Shown piece by piece: positions 50,500 to 60,149 of a stretch of 64,000 bases of DNA. The notes under the pieces are model-generated. The model saw only the letters and a list, made by a program, of their open reading frames with translations, was not told the DNA's origin and did not search any database. Where the stretch lies: positions 1-64,000 of the forward strand of contig JAERTJ010000054.1 of NCBI GenBank assembly GCA_016844945.1, written 5' to 3'. The position numbers were made by a program, and so were the translations under genes. Every line of letters starts with the position of its first letter. Position 1 is the stretch's first letter. This DNA comes from Fidelibacterota bacterium (GTDB taxonomy: Bacteria; Fidelibacterota; UBA8477; JABMPR01).

Positions 50500-51509
50500 G
50501 ACGGGTGATTGTTCTTCTCTCGCTGGTGACCCTGGGGTTTGCAGAATTTGATAAGGTGGCAACCACTGCTGCCCCATTCTTAAAAATGGGTGTGGGTGCC
50601 CGTGCAACTGGAATGGGTGGCGGTTTTGTGGCCCTGGCTGACGATGCCTCAGCTCTTTACTGGAATCCCGCGGGGATGTTGAACCTGAACAAGATGACTA
50701 TTTCAGCCAGCCATAATGACTGGTTACTGGATATCACCCATGATTATGTGGGTATCGTACTACCAGGGAGACCCAATGAACGGATAGGTTTATCTTTTAC
50801 CGCGCTAACCATGGATGATCAACCCGTTCGGACACTGGGGGATCCTGAAGGATCTTCGGGTCTGGTCTATGGTGTCATGGATCTGTCCATGAGTGCTGCC
50901 TATGCACGACAGATTACTGACCGACTCTCCATGGGAATAACGGGAAGGTATATCCAACTCACGGCCTTTAACGAAAGTGCCTCAACTCTGGCGCTGGATG
51001 TGGGCTCTATTTTACGGACTGGCTTTTATGGGTTGAGAATTGGAATGGCACTCTCCAATTTTGGTGGAGATATTCAATTTAGCGGACGTGACCTCATTCT
51101 TAAAGCAGATATCGATGACACTATTGATGGCAACTATTCAAACGATGTTGATTTGAGAACCGAAACCTGGCCCTTACCACTCATGATACGTATTGGTGTA
51201 AGTATGGATATTATGGGTAGTGGTGAAGCTCTAATACAGAGCCAGTCAAACAGGTTGACAATGGCGATAGATGCAGAACACCCAAATGATGGACCCGAAC
51301 ATCTCAACCTTGGTGTGGAATACGCTATTCGAGAAATGGTTTATTTTCGCGGTGGATACCGGCATAATTATGACCAGGAAACGTGGACTCTCGGAACGGG
51401 TATCAATTTGGATATCCATGGTCTTGGGCAAGTCAAACTGGATGTTTCAGCCAAACCCATGGATGTATTTGGTAATACCACCATTCTTTCAGTAGAATTC
51501 AGCAAATAG
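50496..51509 (+). CDS. PorV/PorQ family (UPF0164-like) outer membrane protein
   Basis: FLKMGVGARATGMGGGFVALADDASALYWNPAGM; ATGA overlap with upstream gene. Confidence 0.88.
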   Translation: MRRVIVLLSLVTLGFAEFDKVATTAAPFLKMGVGARATGMGGGFVALADDASALYWNPAGMLNLNKMTISASHNDWLLDITHDYVGIVLPGRPNERIGLSFTALTMDDQPVRTLGDPEGSSGLVYGVMDLSMSAAYARQITDRLSMGITGRYIQLTAFNESASTLALDVGSILRTGFYGLRIGMALSNFGGDIQFSGRDLILKADIDDTIDGNYSNDVDLRTETWPLPLMIRIGVSMDIMGSGEALIQSQSNRLTMAIDAEHPNDGPEHLNLGVEYAIREMVYFRGGYRHNYDQETWTLGTGINLDIHGLGQVKLDVSAKPMDVFGNTTILSVEFSK

Positions 51510-51532
51510 CTATCCAGGCATTAACCCCTCTT

Positions 51533-51597
51533 GTTTGGGCTAAAGCCCATTTTGTTTGAGAGTAGATGACCCCGCCCTGAAGGGCAGGGAAATATTG
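51533..51597. repeat. Intergenic palindromic element, copy B
   Basis: GTTTGGGCTAAAGCCC ... CCCGCCCTGAAGGGCAGGGAAATATTG. Confidence 0.65.
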
Positions 51598-51829
51598 CCT
51601 GGCACAAGTAGTGACTGAAACTCCAAGCCAGAAAAAATTACCCTGGACGATAGGACTGGGCAATATTGTCAAGCACAAGCAATGGCAGAAGCTTGAGGGG
51701 GGGCTATAATTACCCCGGGCTTCAGTCCGGGGGTATAAAAAAACCCAGGAAAAGGGGTTTTAACCCCACACCTGTAGAGCTAAAATCCTTACCGTAAATT
51801 CGTTCTATTCGTTGAAAAAAAGATAGAAA

Positions 51830-52549
51830 CTACTTCACACCACTATAAATCGCAGTTATCCCAAAAGTAAGGTCACGGTGTTTTACATACTGGAAGCCCT
51901 CACTGCTTAGCAGTGCTTTAAAATCACTGCGATCAGGGAAGTGACGCACGGATTCTGGTAGGTAGGTATAGGCTGATTTGCTGGACATCACTCCAGCCAG
52001 TTTGGGTAGAATGTGGTCAAAATAAAAGCGGTAGAGTCGACCAAAGAACCATCCCTCGGGTTCAGAAAATTCTAGAATGGAAACTCGCCCCCCTGGCTTG
52101 AGAACGCGATAGAATTCGCTGAGAGCGGCAGAAATTGTCCCCACATTGCGAATCCCATAACTAATACTGAGGGCGTCAAAACTATTGTCCTTGAAAGGGA
52201 GGTTCTCTGCATCCCCTTGAACGACCTGGAAGCGTTCACCAAGATTACGTTGGTCAATTTTCTTTTTCGCCAGCTCCAGCATATTGAAAGAAAAGTCCAG
52301 CCCCACCACCTCAATACTTGCAGCCTTCAAGGCAGAAAAGCCCTGATCTCCAGTGCCTGTAGCCACATCCAATAAGACGTGTCCGTTTTGGAGCTCCAGG
52401 GTTTTCACAGACTGTTTGCGCCAATACAGATCAATCCCAAGGCTGAGGAAGTGGTTCAAAAAATCATAACGCCCGGCAATACGATCAAACATGGATTGCA
52501 CTTGGGATTTTTTTTCATCACCACTATGTATAAAGTTGGAATCGTTCAT
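51830..52549 (-). CDS. ubiE: Demethylmenaquinone/ubiquinone methyltransferase UbiE/MenG
   Basis: VQSMFDRIAGRYDFLNHFLSLGIDLYWRKQSV; LLDVATGTGDQGF; YGIRNVGTISAALSEFYRVLKPGG. Confidence 0.92.
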   Translation of the reverse strand: MNDSNFIHSGDEKKSQVQSMFDRIAGRYDFLNHFLSLGIDLYWRKQSVKTLELQNGHVLLDVATGTGDQGFSALKAASIEVVGLDFSFNMLELAKKKIDQRNLGERFQVVQGDAENLPFKDNSFDALSISYGIRNVGTISAALSEFYRVLKPGGRVSILEFSEPEGWFFGRLYRFYFDHILPKLAGVMSSKSAYTYLPESVRHFPDRSDFKALLSSEGFQYVKHRDLTFGITAIYSGVK

Positions 52550-52842
52550 TAATTACCTTTTCATTTTAACTATGCCTGCAAAATGCGGGCTGGCAATGGA
52601 TAAGACCGAGTGTTTACACGTGTGATCCATCGCCTATAATCTTGCTGGTCACATGAGCGTAAACAAGAAAATTACCCCCTCTGGAAAACAGCGACCGGAT
52701 AACATAAAGCAGGCGACATCCTGGTATGAACGGGTTAGCTTTTGGAATACACAGATGCTGTGAAAAGGGTTAAAATGGTTGGTGTAGTAATTGAGCTGAA
52801 TGGCTATAAGCAGAGCTGAAAAACAAGATTAGATTTAGACCG

Positions 52843-55824
52843 ATGAAATTTCTGAACCTGGGTTCGATTGGGAGAAACTTGACATTGCTTGTGATGCTGG
52901 CGGTCCTTCCTTCCCTTGCAATTTTTGTTTATTCGGGAATGGAGCAGCGTTCACAATCCATTGAAAAAGCCAAAAGTGATGTTCAGCTCATAGCGAAAAC
53001 AATGGCTGAACTTCAAAAAGACCTGGCTATATCATCACGTCAGACCTTATCAACCCTTTCCTTATTGCCTGAAATTCAAAGCATGAATCTGGCAGAGATA
53101 GAGAACATTCTCAAGGCAGTCCTGGAAAGAAACCCGGATTTTAAAAACATAGCACTTGTCGATACAAAAGGGGTTGTATTAGTCTCTGGCTTGCCCTCAT
53201 CTGCCATTAACCTCAAGGACCGTAAGCATGTACGTGAAGCACTTGCCCAGAGGGCTTTTGCTGTAGGTGAGTACATCATGACACGTGTTGGAACCCAGGA
53301 ACCAGCTTTTGCTTTTGCCTATCCAGTACTTGATAAAGCAGGGGATCCCAAAGGTGTTCTGACGCTTGCAATTTTGCTTTCACGTTTTTCAAGAATACAC
53401 AATGCGTCTCCTCAAACAGAAAATACTTTTCTAGCACTCACAGATCATCAGGGAATTAGACTGTACTATTATCCCCCCAACGAGGAAACAAACCCCGTGG
53501 GTAAAGCGATTCGTTCCAGTACCTGGGAAGTTGCCAGCAACGCAGAACAGCCAGGACAAATGATCACAGAAGGTTCAGATGGTACGAGACGAATTTTCGC
53601 TTTCGAACAGATTCGTTTAACACCCACGTCATCACCCTATATCTATGTCTGGGCTGGAATTCCAGAAGCATACATTCTGAAACCTGCAAATATTGCCCTG
53701 ACGAGAAATATCGCACTTATGTTTCTAGTTACCTTTTTGGCCTTGTATATCGCCTGGTCTCTGGGCAAGCAAACATTTATTCAGCCTATCACCAACCTGG
53801 TTGAGTTGGTCCAAAAGTTTGGAAAAGGAGAACTTGATCCCCGCCATAAGTATGCAAATGATCCCAATGAGTTTGAAACCCTCACCAATGCTTTCTATGA
53901 CATGGCAGAAGCTTTGAGTGTAAGCCAGGAGCTTCTCCGGGGTAACGAAGCCCGTTTCAGGTTGATTATGGATAGCCTGGATGCCTTTGTCTATGTCGCC
54001 GATATGGAAAGCTATGAAATTCTCTTCATCAATGAATATGGAAAGAAAGTTGTTGGGGATATTACGGGAAAGGTTTGTTGGCAGAGCATTCAGGAGGGGC
54101 AAGTGCAGCCCTGTGAGTTTTGCACAAATAAATTTCTGTTGAATCAACAAGGGAATCCCGGAGATCTTTATACCTGGGAGTTCCAAAATACTTTGACTGG
54201 TAGATGGTTCTACATCCACGATCGCGCTATCAAGTGGGTGGATGGTCGGGTTGTCCGGTTGGAAATAGCTACAGACATATCTGAAATGAAAGCTGCTGAA
54301 GAAAAACTGGCCCAGGAAACTGAAAGACTGGCAGTAACCCTACGCAGTATTGGCGATGGCGTTATTACGACAAATACATCAGGTGAAATCATATTAATAA
54401 ATGATGTTGCTGAACAGTTAACCGGGTGGGATACTGCTGATGCCGTGGGACAACCGCTCACATCCGTATTCAATATCATCAACGGTGACTCGAGGGAAGC
54501 CTGCGAAAACCCAGCCGCCAGAGTGATGGCATCAGGAAAACATGTATCTCTGGAAGAAGACACTATCCTGGTTTCTCGAGATGGAGAGGAACGAAATATT
54601 GCTGACAGTGCTGCACCCATCAAGAATGAAGCGGGTGAAGTGATCGGTGTTGTCCTTGTGTTCCGGGATATAACCGAGCAAATACAGACTGAAAAAGAGC
54701 TGGCAAAAGTGACTAAACTTGAATCCATAGGGGTTCTTGCCGGTGGGATAGCCCATGATTTTAATAATATTTTGACAGCTATTTTAGGAAATATAGACCT
54801 TTCTCTATCAGACCCCGTGCTTTCCAAAGAAACACGAGTACTATTAAGTGAAGCTGAAAAAGCCTCGAAACGCGCACAGTCGCTCACGGGGCAACTTTTA
54901 ACATTTTCCAAAGGCGGAGAACCAATTATTGAAACAGCATCCCTCATGGATGTCGTTAAAGACTCAGCTGAATTTGTTTTACACGGTGATAAAGTGGCTC
55001 TGGAGTACGATTTTTCAGAAGATTTAGGGTTTGTGGATATCGACAAGGGTCAAATCAGCCAGGTTATTCAAAACATTATCTTGAATGCTAGAGATGCTAT
55101 GCCTGATGGTGGCATGATCACGGTTCGTGGTGAAAACATCAACCCTGAAAAAGAAGAAGGATTAATTCTCCCGCAAAATAAACCCTATGTCAAATTGCAT
55201 TTCAAAGATAACGGAAAAGGGATGACCGCTGAGGTGCTTGAAAGAATTTTTGATCCTTATTTTTCAACAAAAAAGGATGGCTCCGGCCTGGGATTGGCGA
55301 TAACCCACTCCATTATCAATAAGCACCAGGGTCAAATTAAAGCACATTCTGTACGTGGTGAGGGAACAAGCTTCCTGATCTATCTACCAGTATCAGAACA
55401 AACAAAATTGACACCCAAACCGGAGAAGAAAGTTACAGAATCTCAACCAGCTGCAAGGATAATGATCCTGGATGATGAGCCATCAATTCGAGATGTTACT
55501 GGGGTAATGCTAAAAAAGATGGGGCATGAAGTCACTGCGGTGGAAACAGGTGAAGATGTTATCCATCAATACCAGCAAGCTCAGAAAACGGAAAAACCGT
55601 TTGATCTTGTTATTCTTGACTTGACCATACCAGGTGGTATGGGTGGCAAAGAAACCATTAACAAACTCCAGGAAATCGACCCTGAGATAAAAGCCATCGT
55701 TTCCAGTGGGTATTCCAATGATCCTGTCATGGCAAATTATAAGGATTTTGGTTTTTCTGCTGCCATTGTAAAACCCTACTTGATAAGAGAACTTTCAGAA
55801 GCAATTAACCAGATCATCGAATAA
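52843..55824 (+). CDS. Hybrid sensor histidine kinase: Cache-like sensor, HAMP, PAS domains, HisKA/HATPase, receiver
   Basis: GVLAGGIAHDFNNILTAILGNIDLS; DNGKGM, GSGLGLAITHSI; C-term LVILDLTIPGGMGGKE. Confidence 0.93.
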   Translation: MKFLNLGSIGRNLTLLVMLAVLPSLAIFVYSGMEQRSQSIEKAKSDVQLIAKTMAELQKDLAISSRQTLSTLSLLPEIQSMNLAEIENILKAVLERNPDFKNIALVDTKGVVLVSGLPSSAINLKDRKHVREALAQRAFAVGEYIMTRVGTQEPAFAFAYPVLDKAGDPKGVLTLAILLSRFSRIHNASPQTENTFLALTDHQGIRLYYYPPNEETNPVGKAIRSSTWEVASNAEQPGQMITEGSDGTRRIFAFEQIRLTPTSSPYIYVWAGIPEAYILKPANIALTRNIALMFLVTFLALYIAWSLGKQTFIQPITNLVELVQKFGKGELDPRHKYANDPNEFETLTNAFYDMAEALSVSQELLRGNEARFRLIMDSLDAFVYVADMESYEILFINEYGKKVVGDITGKVCWQSIQEGQVQPCEFCTNKFLLNQQGNPGDLYTWEFQNTLTGRWFYIHDRAIKWVDGRVVRLEIATDISEMKAAEEKLAQETERLAVTLRSIGDGVITTNTSGEIILINDVAEQLTGWDTADAVGQPLTSVFNIINGDSREACENPAARVMASGKHVSLEEDTILVSRDGEERNIADSAAPIKNEAGEVIGVVLVFRDITEQIQTEKELAKVTKLESIGVLAGGIAHDFNNILTAILGNIDLSLSDPVLSKETRVLLSEAEKASKRAQSLTGQLLTFSKGGEPIIETASLMDVVKDSAEFVLHGDKVALEYDFSEDLGFVDIDKGQISQVIQNIILNARDAMPDGGMITVRGENINPEKEEGLILPQNKPYVKLHFKDNGKGMTAEVLERIFDPYFSTKKDGSGLGLAITHSIINKHQGQIKAHSVRGEGTSFLIYLPVSEQTKLTPKPEKKVTESQPAARIMILDDEPSIRDVTGVMLKKMGHEVTAVETGEDVIHQYQQAQKTEKPFDLVILDLTIPGGMGGKETINKLQEIDPEIKAIVSSGYSNDPVMANYKDFGFSAAIVKPYLIRELSEAINQIIE

Positions 55825-55919
55825 ATTTACAGTCGGATTTACGTTTGTCTGATACCAGTCTTTACCAGTGGCTAGCGAGATAGCTTGCTGTCACCTATTC
55901 TTTGGAAAGAGAGGAAGTC

Positions 55920-56657
55920 ATGAAGTCTATCACCTTATTGTTTTTAAGTGTGGCAGTTGCTTTGTCAGGCGCACCTGAAGGAAAAACCGTAGAATATAAA
56001 ATTGCTGGAGATCAGTATGAGGGGTACTACATCACACCATCTCCAAAGGCACCCCTGGTGATGATAGTCCATGATTGGGATGGGCTGACAGGTTATGAAA
56101 AGAAACGAGCTGAGATGCTGGCGGATCTGGGATATGCTGTTTTCGCCGCGGATTTATATGGTGCGGGTATTCGCCCCACAGAGTTCAAAGACAAACACGC
56201 TAGAGCTACCGAACTTTATCAGGACAGGGGAAAAATGAGAGCCCGCCTGAAGGGCGCATTGCAGGCTGCTAAAAAACAAAAAGCCAACGTGGATAATGCC
56301 GTTGCTATTGGCTATTGTTTTGGTGGGGCAGCCATCCTCGAATTTGCCCGTGCTGGTGCGGACCTGAACGGGTTTGTTGCTTTTCATGGAGGGTTAGAAA
56401 CACCCGAAGGAGAAGACTATTCAAATGTCAAAGGTGAGATTCTTGTGTTTCATGGCTCAGCAGATGAAGGTGTTAGTCTGGATGATTTTGCAAACCTGGC
56501 GAAAGAGCTTGAACAACATAAGGTACCCCATGAAATGATATCCTATAGCGGTGCACCTCACGCTTTTACTGTTTTTGGGTCCAACCGTTATCGTGAAGAC
56601 GCTGATAAAAAGTCCTGGCAACGTTTTACGCAATTCCTTGAAGAAATCCTGGATTAA
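55920..56657 (+). CDS. Dienelactone hydrolase family protein
   Basis: VIVHDWDGLTGYEKKRAEMLADLGYAVFAADLYG; AIGYCFGGAA; HAFTVFGS. Confidence 0.9.
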   Translation: MKSITLLFLSVAVALSGAPEGKTVEYKIAGDQYEGYYITPSPKAPLVMIVHDWDGLTGYEKKRAEMLADLGYAVFAADLYGAGIRPTEFKDKHARATELYQDRGKMRARLKGALQAAKKQKANVDNAVAIGYCFGGAAILEFARAGADLNGFVAFHGGLETPEGEDYSNVKGEILVFHGSADEGVSLDDFANLAKELEQHKVPHEMISYSGAPHAFTVFGSNRYREDADKKSWQRFTQFLEEILD

Positions 56658-56709
56658 AGGACGGTTCACTCTGTCACCAACACAAAAACAGTCACAGTTT
56701 AATGCTGCT

Positions 56710-57390
56710 ATGTCGCGCTATCATTCAGGGTGGGGTTATAAAGCCTTTAACCATGCCGTTGCCACAGCGAATCTGCTACTCCAGATTATCCTGATCATAA
56801 TGGTTTCCAGGGTGTCAATGGGGTGGGGTGAATGGATTGTTGTGGTCGTATCTGCCTACTTTCTCGCCGACCTATTGAATGGTATCATCCATATGATTAT
56901 GGATCACAATGAAAACTATACATCCATTTATGGTCCCCTGGTTGCACAATTTCATCTCCATCATCAAACACCTCTATATACCCCAAAAGCATTACCCTTA
57001 ATTTATTTTATCGAGTCTGGTGCAAAAATTTGGCTGGCGCCTTATCTCTTTGCTACTCTGCTATTGGTTCAATATTCTGTTATCCCGAATTTTGTATTAC
57101 TCCTCCTGGTTCTGGTGGGTGTTCTATCTTCTGTGGCGGAAGTATCTCACTACTTGTGCCATACGTCAAAATCAAAGAGTGCCAGGTTTCTCGCATCCCT
57201 TGGGCTTCTCCTGTCCCGGAAGCACCATATGCCTCACCACGCACAGGATAATATTAATTATGCATTCTTGAACGGGATGAGTGACCCCCTGATTAACAGA
57301 CTTGCAGTATGGTTTTACCCTGGATACAAGCAAACCACGGATCTTCATTTTGCCAGGTACTCACATGGAAATGAAGGGCATCGTTTGTGA
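56710..57390 (+). CDS. Lipid desaturase-domain (CarF/TMEM189/Kua-like) membrane protein
   Basis: YFLADLLNGIIHMIMDH..., AQFHLHHQTPLYTP, RKHHMPHHAQDNINYAFLNGMSDPLIN; start inferred at 56710 because the longer ORF overlaps DLH. Confidence 0.7.
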   Translation: MSRYHSGWGYKAFNHAVATANLLLQIILIIMVSRVSMGWGEWIVVVVSAYFLADLLNGIIHMIMDHNENYTSIYGPLVAQFHLHHQTPLYTPKALPLIYFIESGAKIWLAPYLFATLLLVQYSVIPNFVLLLLVLVGVLSSVAEVSHYLCHTSKSKSARFLASLGLLLSRKHHMPHHAQDNINYAFLNGMSDPLINRLAVWFYPGYKQTTDLHFARYSHGNEGHRL

Positions 57391-57402
57391 TCGGAAATTA
57401 TT

Positions 57403-57798
57403 ATGCCTAGACCAAAAACCACCTGGTCAATACAAAGCTATGGTATTTACACAGCCTGGGATCGTGAATCAAAAGCGCTACCTGAGATCAAGGAGTTTAC
57501 CCAGGAAATCCCAGCCCGTCTGGATGTGGAGTTTGGTTACATCCTGGAGATAAAAAAAGGAAAGGGAAAACAGATACAGTTCAGGATCGAACATCCCCCG
57601 TTTCTAGATAAAAATGGTGAGGTTGCCCCCCCTTTTACTGGAGAAGTGTATATCCGGAGGAATGAATGGTCTTTCTTTTTGGGAGATACAATTTGGGCGC
57701 CTGTTGAGGATAAGTGTGGGTCATGGCGCATCATTGCTGAACTTGAAGGCGAGGTCATGGCAGATAAAACATTTGAAATCACAGAAGGAAACGGCTGA
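57403..57798 (+). CDS. DUF3859-like protein
   Basis: SYGIYTAWDRESKALPEIKEFTQEIPARLDVEFGYILEIKKGKG... Confidence 0.6.
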   Translation: MPRPKTTWSIQSYGIYTAWDRESKALPEIKEFTQEIPARLDVEFGYILEIKKGKGKQIQFRIEHPPFLDKNGEVAPPFTGEVYIRRNEWSFFLGDTIWAPVEDKCGSWRIIAELEGEVMADKTFEITEGNG

Positions 57799-58241
57799 TG
57801 AGCAGGGGTAATCGTAAAAAGAAGACAAAGGGCTCCCAGGGCTTTAATCGTAAGAATACTGAAGAATTTCTGGTGAAAAACGCAACAAAACCAGATATAA
57901 CGTGTCTGGATTCAGGCTTACAATACCTGGTTGTTGATGAAGGCTTTGGAGTGATCCCAGATGCTGCAAGCAGGGTGGAGGTAGAACAGCGTATCATGCT
58001 GGTTGATGGAACCGTTATTGATGATACCTATAAAAAAGGTAAGCGTGCAAAATTCTCTCTTGAAGAGGCCATTAAGGGGTATCGCGAAGGGTTGCTCATG
58101 ATGAAGACAGGCAGCCGCTATCGACTGTTTATTCCTCCTGAATTAGCCTGGGGAAAACGTGGGGCTGGAACAAAAATTGGCCCTAATAGTGTATTGATCA
58201 TTGATGTCAGGTTGACTGATATTCTAGAACCACAGATTTAG
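57798..58241 (+). CDS. FKBP-type peptidyl-prolyl isomerase
   Basis: VEQRIMLVDGTVIDDTYKKGKRAKFSLEEAIKGYREGLLMMKTGSRYRLFIPPELAWGKRGAGTKIGPNSVLIIDVRL. Confidence 0.88.
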   Translation: MSRGNRKKKTKGSQGFNRKNTEEFLVKNATKPDITCLDSGLQYLVVDEGFGVIPDAASRVEVEQRIMLVDGTVIDDTYKKGKRAKFSLEEAIKGYREGLLMMKTGSRYRLFIPPELAWGKRGAGTKIGPNSVLIIDVRLTDILEPQI

Positions 58242-58275
58242 CTCGGACAAGACCAGAGAATAATACTTAAGGGAG

Positions 58276-59346
58276 ATGAAGTTCATGAGTTCAATGAAGA
58301 AACTATCACTGGTTCTGATAATCCTAGCGCTTTTTCAGGGGTGTGCCCAAAAGACAGTCTGGTTTCGAGGGAATACCCATGCACATACGGTAATATGTGG
58401 ACATGCTGATTCATCTCCTGAAGTCGTCACACAGTGGTATCACGATCACGGTTATAATTTCCTGGTTCTCAGCGAGCATAACCATTTTATCGATCCAGAC
58501 TCTGTGACACTACCAGATGAATTGAGGGATGACTTCATTCTTATTCCCGGTGAAGAGGTTTCTGGTCCCAAAGTTGTTCACTCTACCGCTCTGAATATTG
58601 ATAATCTGGTAACCAGCGATCAATCCCTGGAGGTGAAAAGTCACATCATCCAGAATCATGTTGATGTTACTCTGGCAGCTCAGGGAAAGACCATCCTGAA
58701 CCATCCCAACTACCAATATGCAGTTTCTGCTGCGGACATTCTGGAGGTCAAAGGCTTGTACATGTTTGAGTTGTACAATGGTCACCCCTATGTGGACAAT
58801 GAGGGGGACAGGGACCATCCATCTACAGAAGCCATGTGGGATGAACTATTGACTAAGGGAATGGCAATATATGGCACCTCCTCCGATGATGCCCATCACT
58901 TTAAAACTCTGGATGCAGAGCACTCAAATCCGGGACGGGGATGGGTTATGGTGAAATCAAAAGAGTTAACAGGAGATGCCATTGCACAAGCGATGAACAC
59001 AGGTGCCTTTTATGCAAGTAATGGCGTCGTCTTGAAAGAATGTACTGTCACTAATAAAAGCTATCAAGTTGAAGTTGATCCCCGGCAAACCATGCTTACC
59101 ATTGATGACCCTGACCTCAAAGGAAAGCTCGACACAGGTTTGAAGCCAGGTTTCCTTATCGAGTTTGTTGGTCCATACGGGAAAGTGATTTATGCATCTC
59201 GCAAACAACAGGCTACCTACAACCTGAAAAATGCCCCCAATTATGTTCGGGCTCGAGTGAGTTATACCAGAGATGACACCCGGCGTGGACAAGAAACGTT
59301 TTTTGCCTGGGGACAACCCGCTTTCACAGATGGGAGATTGGACTAA
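58276..59346 (+). CDS. PHP-domain metal-dependent phosphoesterase-like lipoprotein
   Basis: Lipobox LFQGCAQ; RGNTHAHTVICGHADSSPEVVTQWYHDHGYNFLVLSEHNHF. Confidence 0.85.
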   Translation: MKFMSSMKKLSLVLIILALFQGCAQKTVWFRGNTHAHTVICGHADSSPEVVTQWYHDHGYNFLVLSEHNHFIDPDSVTLPDELRDDFILIPGEEVSGPKVVHSTALNIDNLVTSDQSLEVKSHIIQNHVDVTLAAQGKTILNHPNYQYAVSAADILEVKGLYMFELYNGHPYVDNEGDRDHPSTEAMWDELLTKGMAIYGTSSDDAHHFKTLDAEHSNPGRGWVMVKSKELTGDAIAQAMNTGAFYASNGVVLKECTVTNKSYQVEVDPRQTMLTIDDPDLKGKLDTGLKPGFLIEFVGPYGKVIYASRKQQATYNLKNAPNYVRARVSYTRDDTRRGQETFFAWGQPAFTDGRLD

Positions 59347-59348
59347 GT

Positions 59349-60128
59349 ATGAACCTGGTAAATAAAGAATATCATAAAAGGGCTAGAGTTCTACTGGAAA
59401 ACTGGCAGGATAGGGGTGTCTTTCCTCCAAAATTATCAGGCCTATCCGAAACGATCTCTCCAGAGATCTTAAACCTATACCTATTGAAAGCTGATGCTTC
59501 CATTTCTGAAGTCAATAAGCTTTGTAAAGAAGCCAGGAAGTACCACATAAAAAAGGTTTGTGTAAACCCTGCTCTGGTAGCTCGCGCAAGTCAATTTACC
59601 GAATCTGATATAGATGTGGTTACTGTAGTTGGTTTTCCTCTGGGTGCTAATCATCCCCGGACTAAAATCGCTGAGGCTGAGCTGGCCATGAGTCAAGGTG
59701 TGAAGGCAATTGAACTAGTTCTAAATACCGGTCTGTTAAAAACATCAAACTTCCAGGAGGTCTTTGAAGAAATCCGTGCGGTTCGTTATGCCTGTCCAGA
59801 GGCTGATCTGACTGTGATCCTGGAAACAGCTCTGTTGGACCCCCTCCACATAATTATCGGCTGCATGCTTTGTCGGGAGGCCGGTGTTGATCAAGTCAAA
59901 AGTGCTACTGGATTCCAGAAAGCCGATCTTAAGGTTGAGGATGTGTCCTTGATGCGTTTTGTTCTGGGTGAAGATTTGGATGTTATAGCTGCTGGCCACG
60001 TAGTTTCCGAAGAAAGTGTCCTCTTATATCTCAAAGCAGGTGCGACTCATGTATCAATTGAGTATTTGGGACCAGACAATCCCCTACAGGGCATTCTTGA
60101 CAGTTCTGACCATTCGGTCAACGAATAA
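59349..60128 (+). CDS. Deoxyribose-phosphate aldolase (DeoC)-like
   Basis: KKVCVNPALV, VTVVGFPLGANHPRTKIAEAELA, LTVILETALL, GVDQVKSATGF. Confidence 0.82.
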   Translation: MNLVNKEYHKRARVLLENWQDRGVFPPKLSGLSETISPEILNLYLLKADASISEVNKLCKEARKYHIKKVCVNPALVARASQFTESDIDVVTVVGFPLGANHPRTKIAEAELAMSQGVKAIELVLNTGLLKTSNFQEVFEEIRAVRYACPEADLTVILETALLDPLHIIIGCMLCREAGVDQVKSATGFQKADLKVEDVSLMRFVLGEDLDVIAAGHVVSEESVLLYLKAGATHVSIEYLGPDNPLQGILDSSDHSVNE

Positions 60129-60149
60129 AAATCGCTGGAGGCGACCCTT

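Noticed and set aside
54210-55046. 278-aa minus-strand ORF
   Set aside because: Fully antisense to the hybrid kinase, Ser/Thr-rich shadow translation.
56551-56709. N-terminal extension of the desaturase ORF
   Set aside because: Overlaps the end of the dienelactone hydrolase gene in another frame; ATG at 56710 is more plausible.
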